Notes under the pieces: generated by a model
What the model was told of the DNA's origin: nothing
The model's input: the letters and a program-made list of their open reading frames with translations, nothing else
Databases searched by the model: none
Made by a program: the position numbers and the translations under genes
Source: Oscillibacter sp.
Lineage (GTDB): Bacteria > Bacillota > Clostridia > Oscillospirales > Oscillospiraceae
Length of the DNA: 64,000 nucleotides
Assembly (NCBI GenBank): GCA_022791135.1
Contig: JAAVYM010000103.1
Location: 1-64,000 of the forward strand
Reading direction: 5' to 3'
Shown here: positions 23,275 through 31,864 of the stretch, one piece after another
Numbering within the stretch: the first letter of the stretch is position 1
Layout: each line of letters opens with the position of its first letter

Positions 23275-25941
23275 ATGAAGCTCATGGTCATCGACGGAAA
23301 CAGCATCCTCAACCGGGCCTATTACGGCATCCGTCCCCTCTCCACCCGGGACGGACTCTATACTCACGCCGTCTACGGCTTTTTGACCACGCTTCTCCGG
23401 CTGGAGGGCGAGGAGGCCCCCGACGCTCTCTGCGCCACCTTCGACGTGCACGCCCCCACCTTCCGCCATAAGGCCGACGCCGCCTACAAGGCCACCCGCA
23501 AGCCCATGCCGGAGGAACTGCGAATGCAGGTACCGGTGCTGAAAGAGGTGTTGGACGCGCTGAACATCCCCCGTTACGAACTGGAGGGCTGGGAGGCCGA
23601 CGATCTGCTGGGCACGATCTCCCGCCGGTGCGCCGGTGCGGGCTGGGAGTGCGTGGTGGTCACCGGGGACAAGGACAGCCTCCAGCTAATCAGCGAGACC
23701 ACCAAGGTGAAGCTGGTCTCCACCCGTATGGGCCAGACCACAACGGTTGATTACACCGAGGCCGTCTTCCGGGAGAAGTACGGCTTTGGCCCCATACACA
23801 TGATCGATCTCAAGGCCCTCATGGGCGACAGCTCCGACAACATCCCCGGAGTCCGGGGCGTGGGAGAAAAAACCGCCATGGGCCTGGTTCAAATGTATGA
23901 ATCCATCGACCGCCTCTATGCCAGCATGCCGGAAATCGAAACCGCCCCGGGCACACCGGCCAAGCCCGGCATCGTGAAAAAGCTGGCGGAGGGGGAGGCC
24001 GACGCCCGGCACTCCTACTGGCTGGCTACCATCGCCGCCGACGCGCCCCTGGACTTTCGCCCGGAGGATTGCCTGCGCAAAGCCCCCGGCCCCGGCGCCT
24101 ATCCCCTGTTTTTGAAGCTGGAGTTCGCCAAGCTCATTGAGCGCTTCGGCCTGTCCTCCGCCCCGGCCCCGGCGACGGAGGACAGGCCGGCTACCGCCGT
24201 CACCGTGGAACGGGTGGAGGACCCCCGGCGGGGGGCGGAGCTGCTGGAGCTTTGGCGCAGGGCAGACCACGTGTCCCTGCTGGCTCTGCCGGACTGCTCC
24301 GGCGTTGGGGTTTACTGCGAGGCGGAATCGGGCGGCGCGATCCTGGCGGAGCTGCTGTTCGAGGGCTACCGGGGGGACTGGAACGCCCTGCTGGGCGCCT
24401 TGTTCTCCGGGGATATCCGCAAGGTCTCCCACAACGTCAAGGATCTGATGCGGGCGCTGCTGGAAGGCGGCCTCCCGGCGGAGGGCTTCGTCTTCGACAC
24501 CGCCCTGGCCGCGTATCTGCTGGATGCCACCGCAGGGAGCTACGACCTTTCTCGCCTGTCCGTCGCCTATTTCAATGAAGAGCTGCCCAAGCCCCTCTAT
24601 CTGGAGCCGGACGCCTTCTCTCTCCTGGGTAGCGGGGAGGCTGCCGTCTCCCTGGACCGCTTCGTCGCCGCCGTGGACGCCCTCTACCGCATCCTCGCGC
24701 CTAAGCTCCAGGAGCGGGGGCAGCAGGAACTGTTCGAAACCGCCGAGCTGCCGCTTTGCCGGGTGCTGGCGGAGATGGAGCGGACCGGCTGCCGGGCCGA
24801 CGCCCGCGCTCTGGCCGCCTTCGGCCAGCGCCTCTCCGCCCAGATCGCCGAGCAAGAGTCCGCCATCTATGCCATGGCCGGCGGGGCCTTCAATATCAAC
24901 TCCCCCAAGCAGCTTGGCGAGGTGCTCTTCGAGCGGCTGGGCCTGCCCCACGGGAAAAAGGCCAAAACCGGCTGGTCCACCAACGCCGACGTCTTAGAAA
25001 AGCTCCGCTGGCAGCACCCCATTGTCCAGGCCGTGCTGGACTACCGCCAGTCCGCCAAGCTGAAATCCACCTATGCCGACGGGCTTTTGAAGGCCATCGA
25101 CCCCGACGGGCGGGTGCGGACGAATTTTCAGATGACCGTCACCGCCACGGGGCGGCTCAGCTCCACGGAGCCGAACCTCCAGAACATCCCCACCCGCACA
25201 GATCTGGGCAGCGAGTTCCGCCGGATGTTCACGGCGGAGGAGGGCTGCGTCCTGGTGGACGCGGACTACTCCCAGATCGAGCTGCGGATCCTCAGCCACA
25301 TCGCCGGGGACGAAGACATGCGGCGTGCCTTCCTGGCCGGGGGGGACTTTCACGCCGAGACCGCCGCCAAGGTCTTCCGCGTGGACCGGGAGTCCGTGAC
25401 GCCGGAGATGCGCCGCAGCGCCAAGGCCGTCAACTTCGGCATTGTCTACGGCATCTCCGCCTTCTCCTTGAGCCAGGACCTGGGCGTCACCGTCGCCGAG
25501 GCCAAGGCGTATATGGACGCCTACTTCGCCACCTTCCCCGGCGTGCGGCACTATATGGACGAAGTGGTCAAACAGGCCCGGGAGACCGGCTATGTGGAGA
25601 CCCTGCTCCACCGGCGGCGGGACCTGCCGGAGCTGACCAGCTCCAACAAAAATATGCGGTCCTTTGGGGAGCGCGTGGCGCTGAATATGCCTATTCAGGG
25701 CACCGCCGCAGACGTGATGAAGCTGGCCATGGCGGCAGTCTGGAGGCGGCTGCGGGCGGAGCGGCCCCAGGCCCGGCTGGTCCTCCAGATCCACGACGAG
25801 CTGATCGTGGAGTGCCCCGAGGAGGAGGCAGAGGCCGTGGCGCGGCTGCTGGAGGAGGAGATGGAGCACGTGGTCCAGCTCTCCGTTCCCCTGACGGCGG
25901 AGGCCCACTGGGGACGAAACTGGCTGGAGGCCAAGGGATGA
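23275..25941 (+). CDS. polA: DNA polymerase I
   Basis: 888 residues: 5'-3' exonuclease domain (MKLMVIDGNSILNRAYYGIR; LEGWEADDLLGTISRR; GDSSDNIPGVRGVGEKTA), a middle 3'-5' exonuclease-like domain, and the polymerase domain with motif A DYSQIELR near residue 664, motif B RRSAKAVNFGIVYG near 713 and motif C QIHDEL near 838. The middle domain lacks the acidic residues of a proofreading exonuclease, as is usual in Firmicutes PolA. It processes Okazaki fragments and fills repair gaps. AGGAGG lies 8 bp before the ATG. Its stop overlaps the next start (ATGA), so polA heads a translationally coupled run. Confidence 0.98.
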   Translation: MKLMVIDGNSILNRAYYGIRPLSTRDGLYTHAVYGFLTTLLRLEGEEAPDALCATFDVHAPTFRHKADAAYKATRKPMPEELRMQVPVLKEVLDALNIPRYELEGWEADDLLGTISRRCAGAGWECVVVTGDKDSLQLISETTKVKLVSTRMGQTTTVDYTEAVFREKYGFGPIHMIDLKALMGDSSDNIPGVRGVGEKTAMGLVQMYESIDRLYASMPEIETAPGTPAKPGIVKKLAEGEADARHSYWLATIAADAPLDFRPEDCLRKAPGPGAYPLFLKLEFAKLIERFGLSSAPAPATEDRPATAVTVERVEDPRRGAELLELWRRADHVSLLALPDCSGVGVYCEAESGGAILAELLFEGYRGDWNALLGALFSGDIRKVSHNVKDLMRALLEGGLPAEGFVFDTALAAYLLDATAGSYDLSRLSVAYFNEELPKPLYLEPDAFSLLGSGEAAVSLDRFVAAVDALYRILAPKLQERGQQELFETAELPLCRVLAEMERTGCRADARALAAFGQRLSAQIAEQESAIYAMAGGAFNINSPKQLGEVLFERLGLPHGKKAKTGWSTNADVLEKLRWQHPIVQAVLDYRQSAKLKSTYADGLLKAIDPDGRVRTNFQMTVTATGRLSSTEPNLQNIPTRTDLGSEFRRMFTAEEGCVLVDADYSQIELRILSHIAGDEDMRRAFLAGGDFHAETAAKVFRVDRESVTPEMRRSAKAVNFGIVYGISAFSLSQDLGVTVAEAKAYMDAYFATFPGVRHYMDEVVKQARETGYVETLLHRRRDLPELTSSNKNMRSFGERVALNMPIQGTAADVMKLAMAAVWRRLRAERPQARLVLQIHDELIVECPEEEAEAVARLLEEEMEHVVQLSVPLTAEAHWGRNWLEAKG

Positions 25942-26411
25942 CGGAACACCTCGGCTTTTTCTGGCTGGGGGCGCTGTTTCTGCTGGGCCTGACGGTTCCA
26001 AACCTGGCCTGGACCCGGCACAGGCCCCAGGGCTATGACCCTTCCCGGGAGGACCGCCGCCTCGCCCTGCTGGAGCAGACCGGACAGGTTTGGGTCACCG
26101 GCGGGACCCTGCTGAACCGGGACATCGCCTGGAGGCCCTGGTCCGGCTGGTCCTGGTGGCTGGCGGGGGCGGCCGCGCTGATGGCGCTGTACGAGTACTG
26201 GTGGTTCCGCTATTTCCGAAGCCCCCGGACCATGGCGGACTTCACCGCCGGACTCTTGGGCATTCCCGTGGCGGGGGCCGTCCTGCCGGTGGGGGCGTTT
26301 TCCCTGCTGGCAATCTATGGGCGGGCGTGGTGGCTGCTGCCGGGGATCGCGATCCTGGGCTTCGGCCATATCGGCATTCACCTGGCGCACCGGAAGGAGG
26401 TCCTTGCATGA
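25938..26411 (+). CDS. Small integral membrane protein, unknown
   Basis: 157 residues; ATG overlaps the polA stop and the frame is that of track ORF 24756-26411, whose upstream part is only a polA shadow. Four hydrophobic segments are visible (LGFFWLGALFLLGLTVPNLA; WSWWLAGAAALMALYEYWWF; LLGIPVAGAVLPVGAFSLLA; WLLPGIAILGFGHIGIHLAH). No family is recognised. Coupling to polA and to a P-loop protein downstream suggests co-expression, not necessarily a shared function. Confidence 0.65.
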   Translation: MTEHLGFFWLGALFLLGLTVPNLAWTRHRPQGYDPSREDRRLALLEQTGQVWVTGGTLLNRDIAWRPWSGWSWWLAGAAALMALYEYWWFRYFRSPRTMADFTAGLLGIPVAGAVLPVGAFSLLAIYGRAWWLLPGIAILGFGHIGIHLAHRKEVLA

Positions 26412-26902
26412 AACGCCTATACCTGATCGGCGGCCCCATGGGCGTGGGAAAAACCACGGTCTGCCGGGCGCTGCAAAGACGGCTGGAGCGGAGCGTCTTT
26501 CTGGACGGCGACTGGTGCTGGGACGCCCATCCCTTTCAGGTGACGGAGGAGACCAAGGGAATGGTGCTGGAAAACATCGTCTTCTTGCTGAACAACTTCC
26601 TCCGCTGTTTCGCCTATGACCATGTGATCTTTTGCTGGGTGCTTCACCAGCAGGCAATTCTGGACGGCCTGCGCGCCCGGCTGAATACCCGGGACTGCCA
26701 GGTACGGGCCGTCTCCCTCGTCGCCTCGCCGGAGGCCCTGGCCGCCCGGCTGGAGGCGGATATCCGCGCCGGCAGGCGAAACCGGGGCGCCCTGGAGCGG
26801 AGCCTGGCCTACCTGCCGCTGTTCGGGGCGCTGGAGACCGAGAAGCTGGACGTCTCCGCCCTCACGCCGGAGGAGGCCGCCGCCCATTTGGAGGAAACAT
26901 GA
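26408..26902 (+). CDS. P-loop nucleotide-binding protein (kinase-like AAA)
   Basis: 164 residues beginning MKRLYLIGGPMGVGKTTVCR, a clear Walker A loop at the N-terminus. The length and layout (P-loop, FLDGDWCWDAHPF acidic segment, helical C-terminus) resemble small nucleoside- or shikimate-kinase-like ATPases. The substrate cannot be inferred. ATGA overlaps join it to the genes on both sides. Confidence 0.7.
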   Translation: MKRLYLIGGPMGVGKTTVCRALQRRLERSVFLDGDWCWDAHPFQVTEETKGMVLENIVFLLNNFLRCFAYDHVIFCWVLHQQAILDGLRARLNTRDCQVRAVSLVASPEALAARLEADIRAGRRNRGALERSLAYLPLFGALETEKLDVSALTPEEAAAHLEET

Positions 26903-27747
26903 AGCGCTTGATCGTTCTTCTGGGTGTGGCGGGAGTCTCCCTCTCCGCCCTGCTGGTCCGCTGGTCCACTGCTCCCGCCCTCATCATGGCGCTGTACCGG
27001 ATGGCCTTTGCCGCGCTGCTGACCGCTCCGGCGGCTCTGCGGCGGCGGGAGGAGTTCCGGGGCATGTCCCAGCGGGCGCTGGGGCTGAGCCTCGCCAGCG
27101 GATTTTTCCTGGGGCTGCACTTCGCCTGCTATTTCGAGGCTCTTCACCGCACCACCATCGCCTCGGCGGTGGTGCTGGTGGACACGGAGGTGCTGTTCGT
27201 GGCCCTTGCCTCGGTGTTGCTGCTGCGCAGGCGGCTGGGCCGCCGGGCGTGGTGCTCCATCCTGCTGGCCTTCGCCGGCAGCGCGATGGTGGCCCTTGCC
27301 GACCAGACCGCGGGCACAGGCGCGCTTCAGGGGGATCTGATCGCCCTGGCCGGGGCGTTGTGCGTCTGCGTATACACCATGCTGGGGGCCGTCTGCCGGG
27401 AGACGCTGTCCACCACGGTTTATACATACCTGGTCTATCTCTCGGCGGCGGGGACGCTGCTGGCCGCCGCGGCCCTCAGGGGGACGCCGCTGGGAGGCTA
27501 CGGCCCGGTGAACCTGCTGACGGGACTGGGGCTGGCGGTGTTCTGCACCCTGCTGGGGCACAGCGTATTCAGCTGGGGGCTGAAGTACCTGCCTCCGGCC
27601 TTCATCTCCACGGCGAAGCTGCTGGAGCCGGTGCTCTCCTCCCTGTACGGCCTGTTTTTGTTTGGCGAGCGGCCCGGCGGCCTGGCGGTGCTGGGGGGCG
27701 GCATGATCCTGCTGGGCATCGCCCTTTACAGCCGGGAGGCGGCGTAG
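26899..27747 (+). CDS. EamA/DMT-family transporter
   Basis: 282-residue, ten-segment membrane protein of the drug/metabolite transporter superfamily. Two EamA repeats are visible: the first from MKRLIVLLGVAGVSLSALLV to the LAFAGSAMVALADQ helix, the second from GDLIALAGALCVCVYTMLGA to GGMILLGIALYSREAA. It probably exports a metabolite, but the substrate is unknown. It overlaps the P-loop gene and ends the polA run. Confidence 0.85.
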   Translation: MKRLIVLLGVAGVSLSALLVRWSTAPALIMALYRMAFAALLTAPAALRRREEFRGMSQRALGLSLASGFFLGLHFACYFEALHRTTIASAVVLVDTEVLFVALASVLLLRRRLGRRAWCSILLAFAGSAMVALADQTAGTGALQGDLIALAGALCVCVYTMLGAVCRETLSTTVYTYLVYLSAAGTLLAAAALRGTPLGGYGPVNLLTGLGLAVFCTLLGHSVFSWGLKYLPPAFISTAKLLEPVLSSLYGLFLFGERPGGLAVLGGGMILLGIALYSREAA

Positions 27748-27831
27748 CGTTTTTGCCGTCAAGTCCCCGTTATTTCCAAACACGGCCGCCGGAACCCCGG
27801 CGCACGCGGAACGCGGAAGGAGAGAAGTTTT

Positions 27832-28308
27832 ATGGAGCAAACAATGAAGGTCCGGATCGTCCCCATGAACGCGGATCACCTGGACGAGATCGCCGCGTTG
27901 GAGCGGGCCTGCTTTCCGGACCCCTGGTCCCGGAACATGCTGGCGGAGGAGCTGGACAACGCCCTGGCCGCCTTTTTGGTGGCCCTGGACGAGCAGGGGG
28001 CCGTGGCGGGCTACGCGGGGCTGCACGTGGTGCTGGACGAGGGCTACATCCTGAACGTAGCCGTCCGGCCGGACTGCCGCCGCCGGGGCGTAGCCGGGCA
28101 GCTGCTCCAGGTCTTTTTGGACTTTGCCAGGGGGAACCACCTGGCCTTTTTGACCCTGGAGGTCCGGGCCTCCAACTACGCCGCCATCGCCCTTTACGGA
28201 AGCCGGGGCTTCCGGGGCGTGGGGCGGCGGAAAAACTACTACGAGCACCCCAGGGAGGACGCCGTCATCATGACGCTGGATCTGACCGGGGAACAGGAGG
28301 ATGCATGA
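27832..28308 (+). CDS. rimI: Ribosomal protein S18 alanine N-acetyltransferase
   Basis: 158-residue GNAT enzyme. Motif A is seen as LNVAVRPDCRRRGVAGQLLQ, preceded by CFPDPWSRNMLAEEL and followed by TLEVRASNYAAIALYGSRGF and RKNYYEHP, all typical of RimI. It acetylates the N-terminal alanine of ribosomal protein S18. It sits two genes before tsaD, a linkage seen widely in Firmicutes. GAAGGAGAG precedes the ATG. Confidence 0.9.
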   Translation: MEQTMKVRIVPMNADHLDEIAALERACFPDPWSRNMLAEELDNALAAFLVALDEQGAVAGYAGLHVVLDEGYILNVAVRPDCRRRGVAGQLLQVFLDFARGNHLAFLTLEVRASNYAAIALYGSRGFRGVGRRKNYYEHPREDAVIMTLDLTGEQEDA

Positions 28309-28904
28309 TGGAGCTGAGACTGGCCGGGCCGGAACAGACGGCGCTGGCCTATGAGCGGGACCTGCGGCCCGCCTTTCCCCCGGCGGAGCTGAAGCCTCTG
28401 GCCAATATCCAGGCCATGTGCCGGGACGGCTGCTACCGGCCCTGGTGCCTGTTTCAGGGGGAGGAGATCGTCGGGGAGTGCTTTTTGTGGCTGGGCCGGC
28501 CCGGCTGGGCGCTGCTGGACTATCTCTGCGTGGCGCAGGACCGCCGGAACGCCGGCGCCGGCGCCGCCATGCTGGCGCAGCTCCGCCGGGCAGAGCCGGA
28601 GACCGTCGTCCTGGTCGAGAGCGAGGCTCCGGAGCACGCCCCGGACCATCAGTTGGCGCAGCGGCGGCTGGGCTTTTACGCCCGCAACGGCCTCCGGACC
28701 GCCGGGTATGACACGGACGTCTTTGGCGTCCACTACAAAATGCTGTATCTGTCGGCAGAGTCCATGCCGGACGAAGTTCTGATCCGCGAAAACCGGTTTA
28801 TCTATCAAAACCGCTTCTCCAAGGAGAAATACGACCGTTTCGTGCGCATCCCCAGGGACCCGGCGGCAGGGCCGCTCCCCCAGGCACCCTGGAACGAGGA
28901 TTGA
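28308..28904 (+). CDS. GNAT-family N-acetyltransferase
   Basis: 198 residues in the frame of track ORF 27249-28904. LLDYLCVAQDRRNAGAGAAM is the acetyl-CoA-binding motif A, and LAQRRLGFYARNGLRTAGYD the C-terminal signature. ATG 28308 overlaps the rimI stop (TGATG) with AGGAGG 7 bp upstream. It lies between rimI and tsaD with tight spacing; its acceptor substrate is unknown. The last ~45 residues (RENRFIYQNRFSKEKYDRFV onward) extend beyond the GNAT core. Confidence 0.75.
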   Translation: MELRLAGPEQTALAYERDLRPAFPPAELKPLANIQAMCRDGCYRPWCLFQGEEIVGECFLWLGRPGWALLDYLCVAQDRRNAGAGAAMLAQLRRAEPETVVLVESEAPEHAPDHQLAQRRLGFYARNGLRTAGYDTDVFGVHYKMLYLSAESMPDEVLIRENRFIYQNRFSKEKYDRFVRIPRDPAAGPLPQAPWNED

Positions 28905-28917
28905 GGGAGGCTGCGGA

Positions 28918-29937
28918 ATGAAGATACGGGGTGTTGAATCCTCCTGTGACGAGACCGCCGTGGCGGTGGTGGAGGATGGGCGGCGGATCTTGTCCGACGC
29001 CATCGCCTCTCAGGTGGAGACTCACGCGCTCTATGGCGGCGTGGTGCCGGAAATCGCCTCTCGCAAGCACGTGGAGGCCATCGCCGCCCTGACAGAAAAG
29101 GCCCTGGCCGACGCGGGCTGCGCCCGGGGGGACATTGACGCCGTGGCGGCGACCTACGCGCCGGGGCTGATCGGCGCGGTGCTGGTGGGGCTGAGCTTTG
29201 CCAAGGCCGCGGCCCTGGGGCTGGGGATCCCGCTGATTCCCGTCCACCATATCCGGGGCCATATCGCCGCCAACTATCTGGCCTTTCCGGAGCTGGAGCC
29301 GCCCTTTCTGGCCCTGGCGATCTCCGGGGGGAACACCCTGCTTATCGACGTGGCAGGCTACACCGGCATGACCATTCTGGGCGGAACCCGGGACGACGCG
29401 GCGGGAGAGTGCTTTGACAAGGCCGCCCGGGTACTGGACCTGCCCTACCCCGGCGGGAAGCCTATAGACGACCTGGCGCAGCAGTCCCGGGGCGGCGTCT
29501 ATCACCTGCCCCACGCCCAGGTGGACGGTGCACCGCTGGACATGAGCTTTTCCGGCCTGAAGACGGCGGTGGTAAATCTGGCTCACCACGCCCGGCAGAC
29601 CGGCCAGGCGCTGGACCGGGCCGCCCTGGCCCGGGACTTCTCCCAGGCCGTCAGCGACGCCCTGGTTCCCCGGGCCATGGAGGCCGCCCGGCTGGCCGGA
29701 CGGAAGACCATCGTGGCCGCCGGCGGCGTGGCCGCCAACTCCATCATCCGGGCGGATCTGGAGCGGGCCTGCCGGGAGGCGGGCTGCCGGCTCTACCTGC
29801 CGCCCCTGCGGCTGTGCGGGGACAACGGGGCCATGATCGCCGCCCAGGGCTACTACGAATACCTGGCCGGACACACGGCGGGGATGGATCTGAACGCCTG
29901 CGCCACCAAAGACCTCTCGGAAGAGAGTGGAGCGTAA
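28918..29937 (+). CDS. tsaD: tRNA threonylcarbamoyladenosine transferase TsaD
   Basis: 339 residues, normal length. ASKHA-fold ATPase with VESSCDETAVAVVEDGRRIL at the N-terminus, the metal-binding HHIRGHIAANY near residue 110, ISGGNTLL, GGTRDDAAGECFDKAARVLD and DNGAMIAAQG. It transfers the threonylcarbamoyl group to A37 of ANN-decoding tRNAs with TsaB and TsaE, which are not in this window. Third gene of rimI-GNAT-tsaD, followed by a hairpin terminator. Confidence 0.97.
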   Translation: MKIRGVESSCDETAVAVVEDGRRILSDAIASQVETHALYGGVVPEIASRKHVEAIAALTEKALADAGCARGDIDAVAATYAPGLIGAVLVGLSFAKAAALGLGIPLIPVHHIRGHIAANYLAFPELEPPFLALAISGGNTLLIDVAGYTGMTILGGTRDDAAGECFDKAARVLDLPYPGGKPIDDLAQQSRGGVYHLPHAQVDGAPLDMSFSGLKTAVVNLAHHARQTGQALDRAALARDFSQAVSDALVPRAMEAARLAGRKTIVAAGGVAANSIIRADLERACREAGCRLYLPPLRLCGDNGAMIAAQGYYEYLAGHTAGMDLNACATKDLSEESGA

Positions 29938-29951
29938 AAAGCGGGGAGTGG

Positions 29952-29990
29952 AGCTTTCCTCCGGGGAAGGCTCCACTCTCCGCTTTCATT
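29952..29990. terminator. Hairpin terminator between convergent tsaD and MGMT-family genes
   Basis: AGCGGGGAGTGGAGC pairs with GCTCCACTCTCCGCT across a CCTCCGGGG-containing loop, followed on the plus strand by TTCATTTCT. It lies at the end of both convergent genes and may serve both. Confidence 0.6.
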
Positions 29991-30300
29991 TCTCCGGCTC
30001 CCATCCGCACCGCTCCAGGTCCACGGTGCCGTCCAGCCGGAAAACGGCGCCCTCCGCCTCCAGCAACGCCCGCTGGGTCCCGGGGCCATAGGCGTCGAAA
30101 GCCGCCTTTATCCCGCCGAAGCGGTCCACCACCCGATGGCAGGGGACCTCCGGTTCCCGGCAGCCCGCCATGGCGTAGCCCACCATCCGGGCGCCGCGGG
30201 GCATCCCCGCCAGGCGAGCGACCTGGCCGTAGGTCGCCACCTTTCCCGGGGGGATGCAGCGGACGATATCCCAAAACACCGCAAAAACCGGGCCGCTCAT
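29986..30300 (-). CDS. MGMT-family protein (alkylated-DNA cysteine methyltransferase domain)
   Basis: 104 residues: only the C-terminal DNA-binding/acceptor domain of O6-alkylguanine repair proteins. MSGPVFAVFWDIVRCIPPGK begins the winged helix, and the acceptor motif VPCHRVVDRFGG retains the reactive cysteine, so it is more likely an active transferase domain than an alkyltransferase-like protein, in which this Cys is replaced. Start 30300 overlaps the nitrilase stop (ATGA). The track ORF to 30522 is a longer chance frame. Confidence 0.85.
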   Translation of the reverse strand: MSGPVFAVFWDIVRCIPPGKVATYGQVARLAGMPRGARMVGYAMAGCREPEVPCHRVVDRFGGIKAAFDAYGPGTQRALLEAEGAVFRLDGTVDLERCGWEPEK

Positions 30301-31112
30301 CGCTCCCGCACCTCGTACAGATCCGTCCTCCGGGCAAAGAGGATGGGAAGCTGGCGGCGGATCGACTCGATTTGACTCAGGTCCAGGTCGGCATACAGCG
30401 TTTCCTCCTCCGCCCCGGCCTGGCAGAGGACCCCTCCCCAGGGGTCCACGGCAATAGAGCCGCCGTAGGCTACATATGCGGCCGACTCGTCCCTGGCCGG
30501 GGAAACTCCCACGGTGAAGCATTGGTTATCCACTGCCCTTTGGCGGAACAGCAGCTCCCAGTGAGCCGGACCGGTGGTCCTGTTGAATGCAGCGGGAACG
30601 AAGATGCATTTCGCCCCCCGCAGGCACATGCACCGGGCCAGCTCCTCAAAACGAAAGTCAAAGCAGATACAAAGGCCCATGGTTCCGAACTCCGTCTCGA
30701 AGGTGGTGACGGCGTTTCCCGGGGAAAGGGTATCCGACTCCATGAAGCGCTGCCCGCCCTCCACGTCGATGTCGAAGAGATGGGCCTTACGGTGCCTGGC
30801 GAGAAGCTCCCCTCCCCGGCCGTAGACATAGCTGGTGTTGTAGACCTTCTCCTCCGACAGCTCCGGCAGGGAGCCGCCCACCACGTATAGGCCCAGCTCC
30901 CCCGCCAGGGCGGACAGGGCCTGCTGGGCCTCGCCACCGGCCTCCTCGCCGTAGGCGCGGAAGCAGGCGTTGTCGTAAGGGCAGCAGAACATCTCCGGCA
31001 AAACGGCAATGTCCGTTCCCCGGGTCTTGGCCTCCCGAAGCTTTTGGCAGGCGGTCCGGATGTTTTCTTCCTTGTCCGCCGTCACCGGCATTTGAATCAG
31101 CGCAACGCGCAT
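30297..31112 (-). CDS. Carbon-nitrogen hydrolase (nitrilase/omega-amidase type)
   Basis: 271 residues with the Glu-Lys-Cys triad: VLPEMFCCPYDN (Glu), RHRKAHLFDID (Lys) and CICFDFRFEEL (Cys). The length and motifs resemble omega-amidases (Nit2-like), which hydrolyse alpha-ketoglutaramate or alpha-ketosuccinamate; the substrate here is not proven. It is expressed leftward from a symmetric divergent promoter shared with the YjbQ gene and is coupled to the MGMT-family gene. Confidence 0.85.
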   Translation of the reverse strand: MRVALIQMPVTADKEENIRTACQKLREAKTRGTDIAVLPEMFCCPYDNACFRAYGEEAGGEAQQALSALAGELGLYVVGGSLPELSEEKVYNTSYVYGRGGELLARHRKAHLFDIDVEGGQRFMESDTLSPGNAVTTFETEFGTMGLCICFDFRFEELARCMCLRGAKCIFVPAAFNRTTGPAHWELLFRQRAVDNQCFTVGVSPARDESAAYVAYGGSIAVDPWGGVLCQAGAEEETLYADLDLSQIESIRRQLPILFARRTDLYEVRER

Positions 31113-31168
31113 GGCGCACCTCCTGTTCAGCGCTGGAGTCCAGGTTCTCTCCGCAGCTTGATAGAGCT

Positions 31169-31198
31169 ATTGTATCACGGCCCGAACCGTGATACAAT
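31169..31198. promoter_or_regulatory. Symmetric divergent promoter / palindrome
   Basis: ATTGTATCACGG-CCCGAA-CCGTGATACAAT is a perfect inverted repeat with 12-bp arms. On either strand it reads TTGTAT, 17 bp, TACAAT: a promoter in both directions from the same bases. Predicted starts lie about 45 bp before the nitrilase ATG and 20 bp before the YjbQ ATG. It could also bind a dimeric regulator. Confidence 0.7.
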
Positions 31199-31226
31199 GC
31201 AAAAAACGGAGAAAGGAGGCTGGGCT

Positions 31227-31679
31227 ATGGCGGTTTACACGGAGACGAAGACCTATCAGACCAAAGCTCACATGGGCATGATTGACGTGACGGGGGATTT
31301 TCAGCACGCGGTGACGGCAGCGTGCCGGGAGCACGGCATCTCCGCCGGGACGGTGACGGGCTTTACTACCGGCGGCGTAGCGGGGCTGACCACCCTGGAG
31401 TTCGAGCCGGGGATGGTGAACCACGACCTGAAGGCGGCGCTGGATGTATTTTCCCCCTATTTGGACGAAAAGGGGCACGTGGTACCCTACTGGCATCACG
31501 AGACCTGGCACGACGACAACGGCTCCTCGCATATCAAGGCAGCGCTGTTGTCGCCGTTTATTACCGTGCCCTTTGTGGACGGGAAAATCACAGTAGGTCC
31601 CTGGCAGAACTTGACCCTGGTGGAGTGCGACACGAGAAACCGGGTCCGGGACATCGTGTTCCAGGTAATGGGGGAGTGA
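31227..31679 (+). CDS. YjbQ family protein (UPF0047)
   Basis: 150 residues, the full length of the YjbQ/UPF0047 fold. Conserved metal-ligand histidines appear in WHHETWHDDNGSSHIKAALL. Some members have weak thiamine-phosphate synthase activity; the physiological role is unsettled. GAAAGGAGG lies 7 bp before the ATG, so the track's earlier start at 31044, which overlaps the divergent gene, is rejected. Confidence 0.9.
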   Translation: MAVYTETKTYQTKAHMGMIDVTGDFQHAVTAACREHGISAGTVTGFTTGGVAGLTTLEFEPGMVNHDLKAALDVFSPYLDEKGHVVPYWHHETWHDDNGSSHIKAALLSPFITVPFVDGKITVGPWQNLTLVECDTRNRVRDIVFQVMGE

Positions 31680-31800
31680 GTCCCTTTTCTTTCGGGAAAG
31701 AAAAGGAACCAAAAGAAAGCTGGCGCGCTCTGGCTGCCTGGTGGTTATCCGGACCGAATCGACGGCGGCGGGGTCTTGGCCCTGCCGCCGTCTTTTTGCT
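31680..31800 (+). repeat. Hairpin-containing intergenic repeat with terminator
   Basis: CTTTTCTTTC-GG-GAAAGAAAAG followed by GAACCAAAAGA, then a strong terminator GACGGCGGCGGGG...CCCTGCCGCCGTC-TTTTT at about 31760-31797. A related copy of the first part (CCTTTTCTCGAGAGAAAAGGAACCAAACGA) follows the sugar-binding protein gene at 38639. Confidence 0.6.
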
Positions 31801-31864
31801 CCGGCGCTATGGGTTCGTGGGGAGTCGGGACTGGGCGCTGGGTTCTCTCCTTGCGGAAAACGGG

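Noticed and set aside
21543-23312. 589-residue form of the lipoprotein
   Set aside because: The signal peptide and lipobox begin at codon 135, with a ribosome site directly before it; the extra codons are leader sequence.
24756-25937. Plus-strand frame upstream of the membrane protein at 25938
   Set aside because: The ORF is open only because it shadows polA; the real gene in that frame begins at ATG 25938.
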